NCBI GenBank assembly: GCA_001803315.1
Contig: MHBQ01000156.1
Span: 6,581-53,083 of the forward strand
Source of the DNA: Lentisphaerae bacterium RIFOXYC12_FULL_60_16
GTDB taxonomy: Bacteria > Verrucomicrobiota > Kiritimatiellia > UBA8416 > YA12-FULL-60-10
DNA: 46,503 nt
Direction: 5' to 3'
The notes under the pieces were generated by a model, which did no database searches, was not told the origin of the DNA, and saw only the letters and a list, made by a program, of their open reading frames with translations. How positions within the stretch are numbered: the first letter of the stretch is position 1; every line of letters starts with the position of its first letter. Position numbers and translations under genes: made by a program. This document shows positions 9,026 through 16,534 of this stretch, one piece after another.

Positions 9026-9766
9026 ATGACGGACAACGATACCGATGGCATGTTGCAACGGTGGGCGACTGTCCAGGCACGGATTGCCGCAGCCTGTAAA
9101 CGTGCCGACCGGGATCCCGCTGAGGTGACGGTGGTCGCGGTTGCGAAGGGGTTTGGTCCTGAAGCGGTGGAACAGGCGGCCCGTTGTGGAATCCGTGTGA
9201 TTGGCGAGAACCGGGTACAGGAAGCCCGCCAGAAGCAGGCGGTTTGCAGCACGGAGCTGGAATGGCATTTTATCGGGCATTTGCAGTCGAACAAGGCGCG
9301 CGATGCCGTACGGCTCTTTTCCATGATCCATTCGGTCGATTCGGCGGAATTGATGGAGCGACTTGACCGCGAGAGCGGCGAGGCCGGGCGGAGGTTTCAG
9401 ATCCTGTTGCAGGTTAATGTTTCCGGGGAACGGAGTAAATTCGGGATGAAACCGGCGGATATGGAACCGGTCATGGCGCGGGCGTCGGGATGCTCCAACC
9501 TGGAGGTTTGCGGATTGATGACCGTACCGCCGTTCGATCCGGACCCCGAGGCGTCGCGGCCCTTTTTCCGTGCCCTGCGCGCGTTGCGGGATTCCATGGG
9601 GATCGGGGGGTTGGGATTGTCCATGGGGATGTCCGGTGATTTCGAGGTGGCGGTGGAAGAAGGCGCCCGGTGGATACGGATCGGCCGGGGCATATTCGGT
9701 GATCGTCCACGCAAGGTGAAGCCGGACCGCGCGCAGGTGCCGGGACTGGAAGGCGGGGAAACATGA
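9026..9766 (+). CDS. YggS/PROSC-family pyridoxal-phosphate homeostasis protein
   Basis: 246-residue TIM-barrel protein with the PLP lysine in VTVVAVAKGF, IGENRVQEA, EWHFIGHLQSNKA, and the C-terminal LSMGMSGDFEVAVEEGA and IRIGRGIFG phosphate-binding loops. The family binds PLP and buffers B6 and amino-acid metabolism; no enzymatic reaction is firmly known. It starts 16 bases after recR and overlaps the next gene by four bases (ATGA), pointing to translational coupling. Confidence 0.94.
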   Translation: MTDNDTDGMLQRWATVQARIAAACKRADRDPAEVTVVAVAKGFGPEAVEQAARCGIRVIGENRVQEARQKQAVCSTELEWHFIGHLQSNKARDAVRLFSMIHSVDSAELMERLDRESGEAGRRFQILLQVNVSGERSKFGMKPADMEPVMARASGCSNLEVCGLMTVPPFDPDPEASRPFFRALRALRDSMGIGGLGLSMGMSGDFEVAVEEGARWIRIGRGIFGDRPRKVKPDRAQVPGLEGGET

Positions 9767-10476
9767 AAGTCGTTACATCGGAAGCAGGTCATGGCCGAGG
9801 GCGGGGCTGGCTGGCGCTCCTTTTGGTGGTCGTGCTGGTCCTGGTGGCAGGTGTCTGGGTGGTTCAGACGGAAGGTGCCCGACAGTCTTTCGAACGTTGG
9901 TTGTCACTGGCGTCGGGGCTTGACGTGTCAGTCGGCAGCAGCCGGATCGGGTTCCCCTATGTCCTGGTGCTGGAAAAAGTGCAATCCGATGACGGCTTGA
10001 CCGATGGACCGGGTTTTTATGTGCCCGAGGTACGGATTGGTCCCGGTCGCCGCGGAATATGTCAAATTGCCGTGCGTCGCCCGGTTGTACATCTGGTTCG
10101 TGCAAAAGGCGGGCGGTGGGAACCGTCCGGATTGAATCGCCTGGGAACGGTCTGGGATGCGGGTGAACCGGCCATCACCCGGTTGTTTGAAGGGCGGGCA
10201 TCCCGGGTTGCCTGGCGGATTGATGGTGGCACGGTGCTGTGGATGGACACCGAGGGGCAGGTGATTGCCACCGCCCATGATGTTGATCTTCTGGTATCTT
10301 CGGCCCGCATTGAAGGTCATGCCTATCGACATTTCCGGCTGGTGTTGGGTCAACTTGACCGTATTGGGCTTGACGGGTTGCGTGATGTCACCGGTGAATG
10401 GCTTGCGGAAGCCGGTGGGCAGATGGTTGACCTGGATGGGGCGCCGTCACCCTGGTTGACCACGGAGGAAAGGTGA
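9763..10476 (+). CDS. Membrane-anchored periplasmic protein, AsmA-like, function unknown
   Basis: I do not recognise a named family with certainty. The 237-residue protein has a basic N-terminus, one strongly hydrophobic helix (residues 16-35) without a clear cleavage site, and then a beta-rich periplasmic part. That part has phrases such as SLASGLDVSVGSSRIGFPYV and FYVPEVRIGPGRRG, like the first repeats of AsmA/TamB/DUF748 bridge-like proteins. It sits between the YggS gene and the heptose kinase, inside an LPS synthesis and export block. This makes a role in lipid or LPS handling at the envelope plausible, but that is inference. The start ATG overlaps the previous stop. Confidence 0.7.
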   Translation: MKVVTSEAGHGRGRGWLALLLVVVLVLVAGVWVVQTEGARQSFERWLSLASGLDVSVGSSRIGFPYVLVLEKVQSDDGLTDGPGFYVPEVRIGPGRRGICQIAVRRPVVHLVRAKGGRWEPSGLNRLGTVWDAGEPAITRLFEGRASRVAWRIDGGTVLWMDTEGQVIATAHDVDLLVSSARIEGHAYRHFRLVLGQLDRIGLDGLRDVTGEWLAEAGGQMVDLDGAPSPWLTTEER

Positions 10477-10478
10477 TC

Positions 10479-11510
10479 ATGATCAGGCTGGAACGGATTC
10501 GGGACCTGCTCCATAAGTTTTCAGGCAAACGGATACTGGTGGTGGGTGATTTGATGCTGGACCGTTATGTGACCGGTTCAGTCAGCCGTATTTCTCCGGA
10601 AGCGCCGGTTCCCGTGGTGCTGGTCAATCATGAATATGCACGGCCGGGAGGAGCCGCCAACGTTGCCTTGAATGTCCGGTCGCTTGGCGGGGAGGCCCTG
10701 GCGGCTGGAATTGCCGGGCGCGATGTGCCGGGCAATGAATTGATCCGTCTCCTGGGTGAGGCGGGAATCGGGACCGGGGGCATACTGGTTACGGACCGGG
10801 TTCAGACCACCGTCAAAACGCGGGTCATGGCGGGCCGCCAGCAGATTGTACGGGTTGACCGGGAGGATGCACGGGAGCGTGCGGAACGGGCAGCCGTCGA
10901 GATGGAGCCGGTTTTGCAACGGGTATTGAACCATGTCGATGGTGTCATTGTGGAAGACTACAGCAAGGGAGTTATCACGCAGGTTGCCATTGACTGTATC
11001 ATGCGGGATTGCCGGGCACGGGGTATCCCGGTTGCACTGGACCCGAAGGACAATGATGGATTGACGATACGTGGCTTGCGCCTGGCCACACCCAACTATG
11101 CCGAGGCCAGGCTGGCGGCCGGGTTGCCCATGCGACGTCTGCCCGAAAATCCGCTGGAGGACGGTGAGTTGGACCGTATTGCGGAGATCCTGATGGCACG
11201 GTGGGAGACCGAATTGCTGCTGATCACGCTCGGACCGCATGGGATGTACAGCGTGGGAGCCGGCGGACGCACGCAGGTTATCCCCACCCGTGCCCGTGAA
11301 GTGTTCGATGTGTCGGGTGCCGGGGATACGGTGATTGCAACCGCCTTGCTGAGCCTGGTGGCGGGCGCATCGGATGATGAAGCCGCCAGTCTTGCGAATT
11401 TTGCCGCGGGTGTGGTGGTGGGCAAACTGGGTACGGCCACCTGTTCACAGGATGAACTGGTCGATTGCATGACCCGTGATCACAACGGGAAAGGCGGGCC
11501 GTCCGCATGA
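10479..11510 (+). CDS. rfaE1: D-glycero-beta-D-manno-heptose-7-phosphate kinase (HldE kinase domain)
   Basis: PfkB-fold sugar kinase of 343 residues. The N-terminus ILVVGDLMLDRYV is followed by RPGGAANVALNVRSLGG (sugar-binding signature), EDYSKGV, and the C-terminal DVSGAGDTVIA anion hole with its catalytic Asp. It phosphorylates heptose-7-phosphate at position 1 in ADP-heptose synthesis. The second HldE domain (nucleotidyltransferase) is absent, so that step needs a separate gene outside the window. The ATG at 10479 has GGAGG 10 bases upstream; the GTG at 10473 would leave too little spacing. kdsB follows with a four-base overlap. Confidence 0.93.
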   Translation: MIRLERIRDLLHKFSGKRILVVGDLMLDRYVTGSVSRISPEAPVPVVLVNHEYARPGGAANVALNVRSLGGEALAAGIAGRDVPGNELIRLLGEAGIGTGGILVTDRVQTTVKTRVMAGRQQIVRVDREDARERAERAAVEMEPVLQRVLNHVDGVIVEDYSKGVITQVAIDCIMRDCRARGIPVALDPKDNDGLTIRGLRLATPNYAEARLAAGLPMRRLPENPLEDGELDRIAEILMARWETELLLITLGPHGMYSVGAGGRTQVIPTRAREVFDVSGAGDTVIATALLSLVAGASDDEAASLANFAAGVVVGKLGTATCSQDELVDCMTRDHNGKGGPSA

Positions 11511-12268
11511 AGCCGGTTGTTGTAGGGGTTATTCCTGCACGGTGGGCGTCGACCCGTTTTCCGGGTAAAATCCTGACCCCCTTGCTGGGTCGCCCCCTGA
11601 TACACTGGGTTCTGGACCGGGTCCGGCAGGCAAAAAACCTGTCGTGTGTCGTGGTGGCAACGGATGATGTGCGCATCGCCGAGGCAGTCCGTTCGGCCGG
11701 GGGTCTGGCCGTGATGACCCGGCCTGATCATCCATCCGGTACGGACCGGGTGGCAGAGGCTGTTTCCGGGCAGGCCGCGGACGTGGTCGTGAATATCCAG
11801 GGGGACGAACCCCTCGTGAATCCTGTCTTGATTGACAGCCTGGCTGACGCCTTGATCCGGGATCCTTCCTGGGATATGGCCACGGCGGTGGAGCCCCTGA
11901 CCGATCCGGTTGCGACCGAATCTTCCGCGGTGGTGAAAGTGGTGATGGACCGGGATGGCCGGGCACTGTATTTTTCCCGGGCCGTGATTCCCCATGAACG
12001 GGACCGTGGGCCTGCCGGGGTAACCCGGTGGCGGCATATCGGGATATACGCCTACCGGCGAACCTTTCTGGACCGGCTGGTGCAGGAGCCGCCGTGTGAC
12101 TTGGAACAGTTGGAGAAACTCGAACAGTTGCGAGCGTTGCATATCGGGGCGCGTATTGCGGTGATCCGTACGGAGTCACACGGCGGGGCCGGTGTGGACC
12201 TGCCGGATGATGTGCCGCGTGTAGAAGCCTGGCTCCGTCGGATGGGGCATGGAGGAGGAACACCATGA
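11507..12268 (+). CDS. kdsB: 3-deoxy-manno-octulosonate cytidylyltransferase
   Basis: Cytoplasmic enzyme that activates Kdo as CMP-Kdo for LPS inner-core assembly. Its 253 residues match the family. VIPARWASTRFPGKIL forms the nucleotide-binding loop. TRPDHPSGTDRVAEA and NIQGDEPLVNP follow, then the C-terminal YAYRRTFL and LEQLEKLEQLRAL helices. ATGA overlaps link it to the heptose kinase gene before it and kdsA after it, so the three are translationally coupled. Confidence 0.97.
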   Translation: MKPVVVGVIPARWASTRFPGKILTPLLGRPLIHWVLDRVRQAKNLSCVVVATDDVRIAEAVRSAGGLAVMTRPDHPSGTDRVAEAVSGQAADVVVNIQGDEPLVNPVLIDSLADALIRDPSWDMATAVEPLTDPVATESSAVVKVVMDRDGRALYFSRAVIPHERDRGPAGVTRWRHIGIYAYRRTFLDRLVQEPPCDLEQLEKLEQLRALHIGARIAVIRTESHGGAGVDLPDDVPRVEAWLRRMGHGGGTP

Positions 12269-13089
12269 AGCCGGCACGAACGGTTCGGATTGGGTCGATT
12301 GCGGCAGGGCCGGGCAAGCCGTTGTTCCTGATTGCCGGCCCCTGTGTCATTGAAAACAAGGCGATTTGCCTGAAGATAGCCGCCCGACTGGCTGACCTTT
12401 CCCGCCGGCAGAAAATCCCTTTGATTTTCAAAGCTTCCTATGACAAGGCCAACCGGTCTGCCGGCCATTCATTCCGAGGCCCCGGCATGGATGCCGGCCT
12501 GGATATATTACGCGAGGTCAAGGAACGGTATGGATTACCGGTTCTCACGGATGTGCATAGTCCGGAACAGGCTGAACGGGCGGGACGGGTGGTGGATGTG
12601 ATACAGATTCCGGCTTTTTTATGCCGCCAAACGGATCTGCTGCTGGCGGCCGGGGAAACCGGGTGTCCGGTAAACGTCAAGAAGGGACAGTTCCTGGCGC
12701 CCTGGGACATGGTGAACGTCATCGGCAAGATTGAACAGACCGGCAATCGGCGTATCCTTCTGACCGAACGAGGGGCGAGTTTCGGTTATAACAACCTGGT
12801 GGCGGACATGCGCAGCCTGCTGGTCATGCGAGAGACCGGCTATCCGGTTATTTTTGATGCCACGCACAGTGTGCAGCGGCCGGGTGGCGCCGGTACGGCA
12901 TCATCTGGTGACGGGCGATGGGCGCCCGCCCTGGCCCGGGCTGCCGTTGCAACCGGTTGTGACGGGGTCTTTATCGAGACGCATGTGGATCCGGCAAAGG
13001 CCTTGTCGGACAAGGATAACCTGATTCCGCTGGCGCACGTCGGATCGTTATGGAAGGTATTGAAACAGTTGCATGAAATCGTTTGTTAA
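12265..13089 (+). CDS. kdsA: 3-deoxy-8-phosphooctulonate synthase (metal-type)
   Basis: Condenses phosphoenolpyruvate with arabinose-5-phosphate to Kdo-8-phosphate. The 274-residue TIM barrel shows FLIAGPCVIEN, FKASYDKANRS, NVKKGQFLAPWDM, FDATHSVQRPGG and FIETHVDP. The Cys in AGPC stands where metal-dependent (Aquifex-type) enzymes have their metal-binding Cys and the E. coli enzyme has Asn. The His of DATHS, the Glu of FIETH and an Asp near DKDN could complete the metal site, so a metal-dependent enzyme is predicted. It overlaps kdsB by 4 bases and the next gene by 17. Confidence 0.96.
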   Translation: MKPARTVRIGSIAAGPGKPLFLIAGPCVIENKAICLKIAARLADLSRRQKIPLIFKASYDKANRSAGHSFRGPGMDAGLDILREVKERYGLPVLTDVHSPEQAERAGRVVDVIQIPAFLCRQTDLLLAAGETGCPVNVKKGQFLAPWDMVNVIGKIEQTGNRRILLTERGASFGYNNLVADMRSLLVMRETGYPVIFDATHSVQRPGGAGTASSGDGRWAPALARAAVATGCDGVFIETHVDPAKALSDKDNLIPLAHVGSLWKVLKQLHEIVC

Positions 13090-13594
13090 TAGCGGTCTTG
13101 TTGCCGTCTGCTGCCTGTTGGGGGGACTAGTCCGGGGGGCTGACGTCCCGGAGGATAACCTCGTTTCCGGCATGACGACGGTGGAGGATCTTCGTCTGCC
13201 TTTTGAACATTACGAGGACGGGCGTATCCGGTTGCAATTGATGGCGGGCGTGGCGGTAATTCCTGCCGATGGTCCGGTCCGGGCGTCCGAGGTCCGGTTG
13301 GAGTTCTACAACCGGTCCGGTGACCTTGAATCCGTCCTGTCGTTGGACCAGTGTGAATTTTCCCGGCAGGACTCATCGGTCCGGTCAACCAGTCCGGTCC
13401 GGTTTTCCCGGCCAGGTTTGTTGATTACGGGGCAGGGTTGTGAGATGCTGGCAGCCGACAAGATCATCCGTATCCATGACCAGGTGAAGGTAACCTTGTC
13501 CCGTGATGACGGCGATGTGAAGCGCAGTTTGCCGGGGCTGGGACTGGCACCATCCCAATCAATGGGAAAACGTGTGGAACCGGGGAAGGATTAA
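13073..13594 (+). CDS. LptC-like LPS export protein (probable)
   Basis: The 173-residue protein has an N-terminal secretion or anchor segment (residues 6-22), ending in a VRGA-like cleavage site. A beta-rich body with paired strands such as FEHYEDGRIRLQLMAG and VRLEFYNRSGDLESVLSL resembles LptC. LptC passes LPS from the LptBFG transporter to periplasmic LptA. The sequence match alone is weak. The position, between kdsA and lptA-lptB, is the classical place of lptC and carries much of the weight. It starts inside the end of kdsA. Confidence 0.72.
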   Translation: MKSFVNSGLVAVCCLLGGLVRGADVPEDNLVSGMTTVEDLRLPFEHYEDGRIRLQLMAGVAVIPADGPVRASEVRLEFYNRSGDLESVLSLDQCEFSRQDSSVRSTSPVRFSRPGLLITGQGCEMLAADKIIRIHDQVKVTLSRDDGDVKRSLPGLGLAPSQSMGKRVEPGKD

Positions 13595-13598
13595 TGAC

Positions 13599-14195
13599 GT
13601 GCTGATTCGACGGCAAACATGGCGGGTGATGGTGCTGGCAGGATGTCTGGCCGGTATGGTGCAGGGGGAACCGAAAGCACCGGGGACTGGACAGACCGTG
13701 GTCACCTCGAAAACCCTGGAATTCGATTACCAGCGCCACGTGGCGATTTTTGAAACCAATGTGGAAGTAATCGATCCGGTGATCCGTCTTAAATCGGACC
13801 GGTTGCAGATTCTGTTTTCGAGCAGCAATGAGGTAAAGTCCGTGACGGCCACGGGGAATGTCAACCTTTGGCATGAAGGGAGCCGTGCGGTTTGCCGCAA
13901 GGCGGTTTACCTGGTGCAGGATGGTGAAGTGGTTTTGATGGGGGATGTGGTATTGCGAAACGGCGACCGGGTCGGCACCTGCGAATCAGCCCGGTATCGA
14001 CTGGGAAAAAGTGAAGCCCACATGAACGGCAATGCGTCGCTTCGGCGACCGGGCGATACGGTTCATGCCGATTCGATTGTCTTCCAGCTTGCGAACGGTG
14101 ATATTCATGATGTCAAAGCAACCGGCCGTGTGCGTATGGAGCATACGGGAACGACGGTGGCCCCTGAGGGGGTAAACAGCGTGGAGGGACTGTGA
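13599..14195 (+). CDS. lptA: LptA/OstA-like periplasmic LPS transport protein
   Basis: 198 residues with an N-terminal signal peptide (hydrophobic run around VMVLAGCLAGMV). A beta-jellyroll of repeated strands follows: VTSKTLEFDYQRHVAIFE, VTATGNVNLWHEG, and later DGEVVLMGDVVL. This is the OstA/LptA pattern of alternating 'variable-VxxxGnV' strands. LptA bridges the periplasm for LPS. The GTG at 13599 is preferred because GGGGAAGGA lies eight bases ahead; a GTG at 13572 in frame would overlap the previous gene. The stop overlaps the GTG start of lptB. Confidence 0.83.
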   Translation: MLIRRQTWRVMVLAGCLAGMVQGEPKAPGTGQTVVTSKTLEFDYQRHVAIFETNVEVIDPVIRLKSDRLQILFSSSNEVKSVTATGNVNLWHEGSRAVCRKAVYLVQDGEVVLMGDVVLRNGDRVGTCESARYRLGKSEAHMNGNASLRRPGDTVHADSIVFQLANGDIHDVKATGRVRMEHTGTTVAPEGVNSVEGL

Positions 14196-14926
14196 CAAAC
14201 GGCGATTCCATCCTGACGGTCCGAGACCTGAAGAAATCCTACCGGGGCCGCCCGGTGGTCAACGGGGTGGCGTTGCATGTCCGTCGAGGTGAAATTGTGG
14301 GATTGTTGGGGCCAAACGGGGCCGGAAAAACCACCACCTTCTACATGGTGGTCGGCCTGGTACGCCCGGATGCCGGTGAAATTCGCTTTGACGGAACCGA
14401 TGTAACGTCACAGCCGGTTTTCCGCCGTGCCCGCCTGGGAATGGGGTATCTGGCCCAGGAACCATCGGTTTTCCGAAAGTTGACCGTTGAGCAGAATATC
14501 CAGGCCGTTCTGGAAATACTGGACCTTCCGGCATCCGAAGCGCGAACCCGCCTTCAGACGGTGATGGAGGATCTCGGCCTGGTAAAAGTATCACGGCAGA
14601 AAGCGTTCACCTTAAGCGGCGGAGAACGCCGCAAGCTGGAAATCGGGCGTGCCCTGGTGATGAATCCTGCGGTTCTGATGCTTGATGAACCATTCAGCGG
14701 TGTGGATCCCCTTGCCGTGCAGGATATTCAACGAATTCTGGTGGGATTAAGAAATCGCAATCTCGGGATTGTTATTACCGATCATAACGTGCGGGAAACG
14801 TTGGCAGTTGTCGATCGGGCCTATTTATTGTATGAAGGACGCGTGTTACGGGAAGGCGCGAGCGATTTCCTGATTCAGGATGCGATGAGCCGCAAATTGT
14901 ATTTGGGTGAAGGATTCAAACTGTAG
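14192..14926 (+). CDS. lptB: LPS export ABC transporter ATP-binding protein
   Basis: Cytoplasmic ATPase of 244 residues. It has Walker A GPNGAGKTTT, the Q-loop in YLAQEPSVFRKLTV (a hallmark of LptB), the signature LSGGERRKLEIGRAL, Walker B VLMLDEPFSGVDP and the H-loop ITDHNVRE. It drives LPS extraction with LptF and LptG, which are not in the window. The start is a GTG sharing bases with the lptA stop, giving GTGA coupling. hpf follows after 19 bases. Confidence 0.96.
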   Translation: MTNGDSILTVRDLKKSYRGRPVVNGVALHVRRGEIVGLLGPNGAGKTTTFYMVVGLVRPDAGEIRFDGTDVTSQPVFRRARLGMGYLAQEPSVFRKLTVEQNIQAVLEILDLPASEARTRLQTVMEDLGLVKVSRQKAFTLSGGERRKLEIGRALVMNPAVLMLDEPFSGVDPLAVQDIQRILVGLRNRNLGIVITDHNVRETLAVVDRAYLLYEGRVLREGASDFLIQDAMSRKLYLGEGFKL

Positions 14927-14945
14927 CGTAAAAGGGGAGGAACGG

Positions 14946-15272
14946 ATGTCGATTGAAATTACAGCCCGCCACATGCATGCCACAAAAGAAATACAGGATT
15001 CGGCCCAGGGCAAGGCGCAGTTTATCATTGAGGAATTTCCGCAGGTTGAGCATATTCACGTGATTCTGGATCATGTGCGGCATCAGGGGGTAGCCGAAGT
15101 GGTGATACAGGCCAAGGGACATATCCGGGTGGAATCCAAGGATGAGGGTGCCAGTATGCAGGGGTGTCTGGATTCCGTTTTCGTGAAAGTTGAACGTCAG
15201 CTTAGACGGGAATTGGATAAACGTCATGATCACAAGGCTGCCATGCGTGAAAAAGGACCGACGCCGAAATGA
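14946..15272 (+). CDS. hpf: Ribosome hibernation promoting factor, short type
   Basis: 108-residue HPF/RaiA-fold protein beginning MSIEITARHMHATKEIQD, with the VEHIHVILDHVRHQGVAEVVIQ strands and a basic C-terminal helix. It lacks the long C-terminal dimerisation domain, so it is of the short type. The family binds the 30S subunit in the decoding region and inactivates ribosomes during starvation. A strong GGGGAGGAAC ribosome site precedes the ATG. The lptB-hpf-PTS gene order also occurs near rpoN in Proteobacteria; rpoN itself is missing here. Confidence 0.93.
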   Translation: MSIEITARHMHATKEIQDSAQGKAQFIIEEFPQVEHIHVILDHVRHQGVAEVVIQAKGHIRVESKDEGASMQGCLDSVFVKVERQLRRELDKRHDHKAAMREKGPTPK

Positions 15273-15281
15273 CGAGGACGC

Positions 15282-16247
15282 ATGTTAATCAGTAAATATC
15301 ATCAACCGGTTACGGTTCGAGATTTTTACGAAAAAGGCCGTGATCTGCTTGGGCTTGAGCTTCTGGCCGGCGAACAGAGTCTTTCTGTCCGGATTCAGGA
15401 AATAGCCATCAACCGGCCAGGGCTTGCGTTGGCCGGTTTCTTCAACTATTTCGCATTCCGGCGAATCCAGGTGATGGGGCTTGCCGAATATTCCTATCTC
15501 TTATCCTTGTCACCGGATGAGCGGGTGATGCGTTTGGAATCGTTTTTCGGCGGCAAGATTCCGTGCGTGGTGATTGCGCGAAACAAACGGGCCTTCCCGG
15601 AAATTCTGAAACTGGCACAGGCGCATGCGGTTCCGGTGTTCCGCACGCGCATGGTGACCAAGGATTTTGTCAATGCGGCAACGATTCTCCTCGAGAACCT
15701 CACGGCGCCCCGAGTCAAGGCGCAGGGAACGATGATTGAGTTCATGGGGATTGGTGTTTTGATAGAAGGCAAACCGGGCATGGGCAAAAGTGAAACCGCT
15801 CTGGGCCTGATCCGGAAGGGTGCGGCACTGGTTTCGGATGATGTAACGGTATTGCGGGTAGACAGTGCGGGGTCGTTAATCGGTTCACCGGTCAATGTGA
15901 CCCGATATCACATGGAAATCCGGGGGATTGGAATCATCCATGTGCCCAGTCTGTTCGGTGTCGCCTCGGTTCGGGAAGAGAAGAAACTGGACCTGGTGGC
16001 CACGCTCTGTGAGCCGGGTCCCCGTGCGGATGAAGATCGCAGTAACACGCTGGGCCGAACCAAGGAATTACTGGGAGTTCGTGTCCCACAGGTCCTGATC
16101 CCGGTGGCACCGGGCCGTGATCTGGCCAATGTGATCGAAACGGCGGCTTTGGACCAGCGTTTGCGCCGGTTGGGGCATGATGCAGCCAAGGAACTTGATG
16201 AAAAGCTCATGGCCCTGATGACGGGAACGAGTGCGGGCAGCGAATAA
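15282..16247 (+). CDS. hprK: HPr kinase/phosphorylase
   Basis: 321 residues, the normal length. An N-terminal DRTGG-like domain leads into the P-loop EGKPGMGKSETALGLI near residue 160. The HprK signature MEIRGIGIIHVPSLFG and the VREEKKLDLVATL segment follow. The enzyme phosphorylates HPr on its regulatory serine using ATP, and reverses this with phosphate. Its target HPr is encoded 12 bases downstream, and that HPr keeps the Ser site. It starts nine bases after hpf. Confidence 0.97.
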   Translation: MLISKYHQPVTVRDFYEKGRDLLGLELLAGEQSLSVRIQEIAINRPGLALAGFFNYFAFRRIQVMGLAEYSYLLSLSPDERVMRLESFFGGKIPCVVIARNKRAFPEILKLAQAHAVPVFRTRMVTKDFVNAATILLENLTAPRVKAQGTMIEFMGIGVLIEGKPGMGKSETALGLIRKGAALVSDDVTVLRVDSAGSLIGSPVNVTRYHMEIRGIGIIHVPSLFGVASVREEKKLDLVATLCEPGPRADEDRSNTLGRTKELLGVRVPQVLIPVAPGRDLANVIETAALDQRLRRLGHDAAKELDEKLMALMTGTSAGSE

Positions 16248-16259
16248 CCGGGAGCATCC

Positions 16260-16529
16260 ATGGGAATCACGCGTGAATTTACGATTCGCAACCAGTACGG
16301 TATCCATGCCCGTCCGGCCGCGTTATTTGTGAAAACCTGTTCACGATTCGAGTCGGATGTCGTGGTGGAGAAGGACGGGAACCGGGTTTCCGGCAAGAGC
16401 ATCATGGGGATGATGACGCTGGAGGCCTCCTGTTCGTCTGTGATTGTTGTGACCGCTGATGGTGCGGATGCCGAACAGGTGCTGAACGAGTTGCAGCGTC
16501 TGATCGAGAATAAGTTTGACGAGGAATAA
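16260..16529 (+). CDS. ptsH: Phosphocarrier protein HPr
   Basis: 89 residues with the phospho-histidine motif GIHARPAALFV (His16) and the regulatory serine motif VSGKSIMGMMTL (Ser47). The 31-residue spacing equals that of His15/Ser46 in classical HPr. It takes phosphate from enzyme I at His and from HPr kinase at Ser. Both enzymes are encoded next to it. No EII transporter lies in the window, which suggests a regulatory role. Confidence 0.97.
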   Translation: MGITREFTIRNQYGIHARPAALFVKTCSRFESDVVVEKDGNRVSGKSIMGMMTLEASCSSVIVVTADGADAEQVLNELQRLIENKFDEE

Positions 16530-16534
16530 AACGC

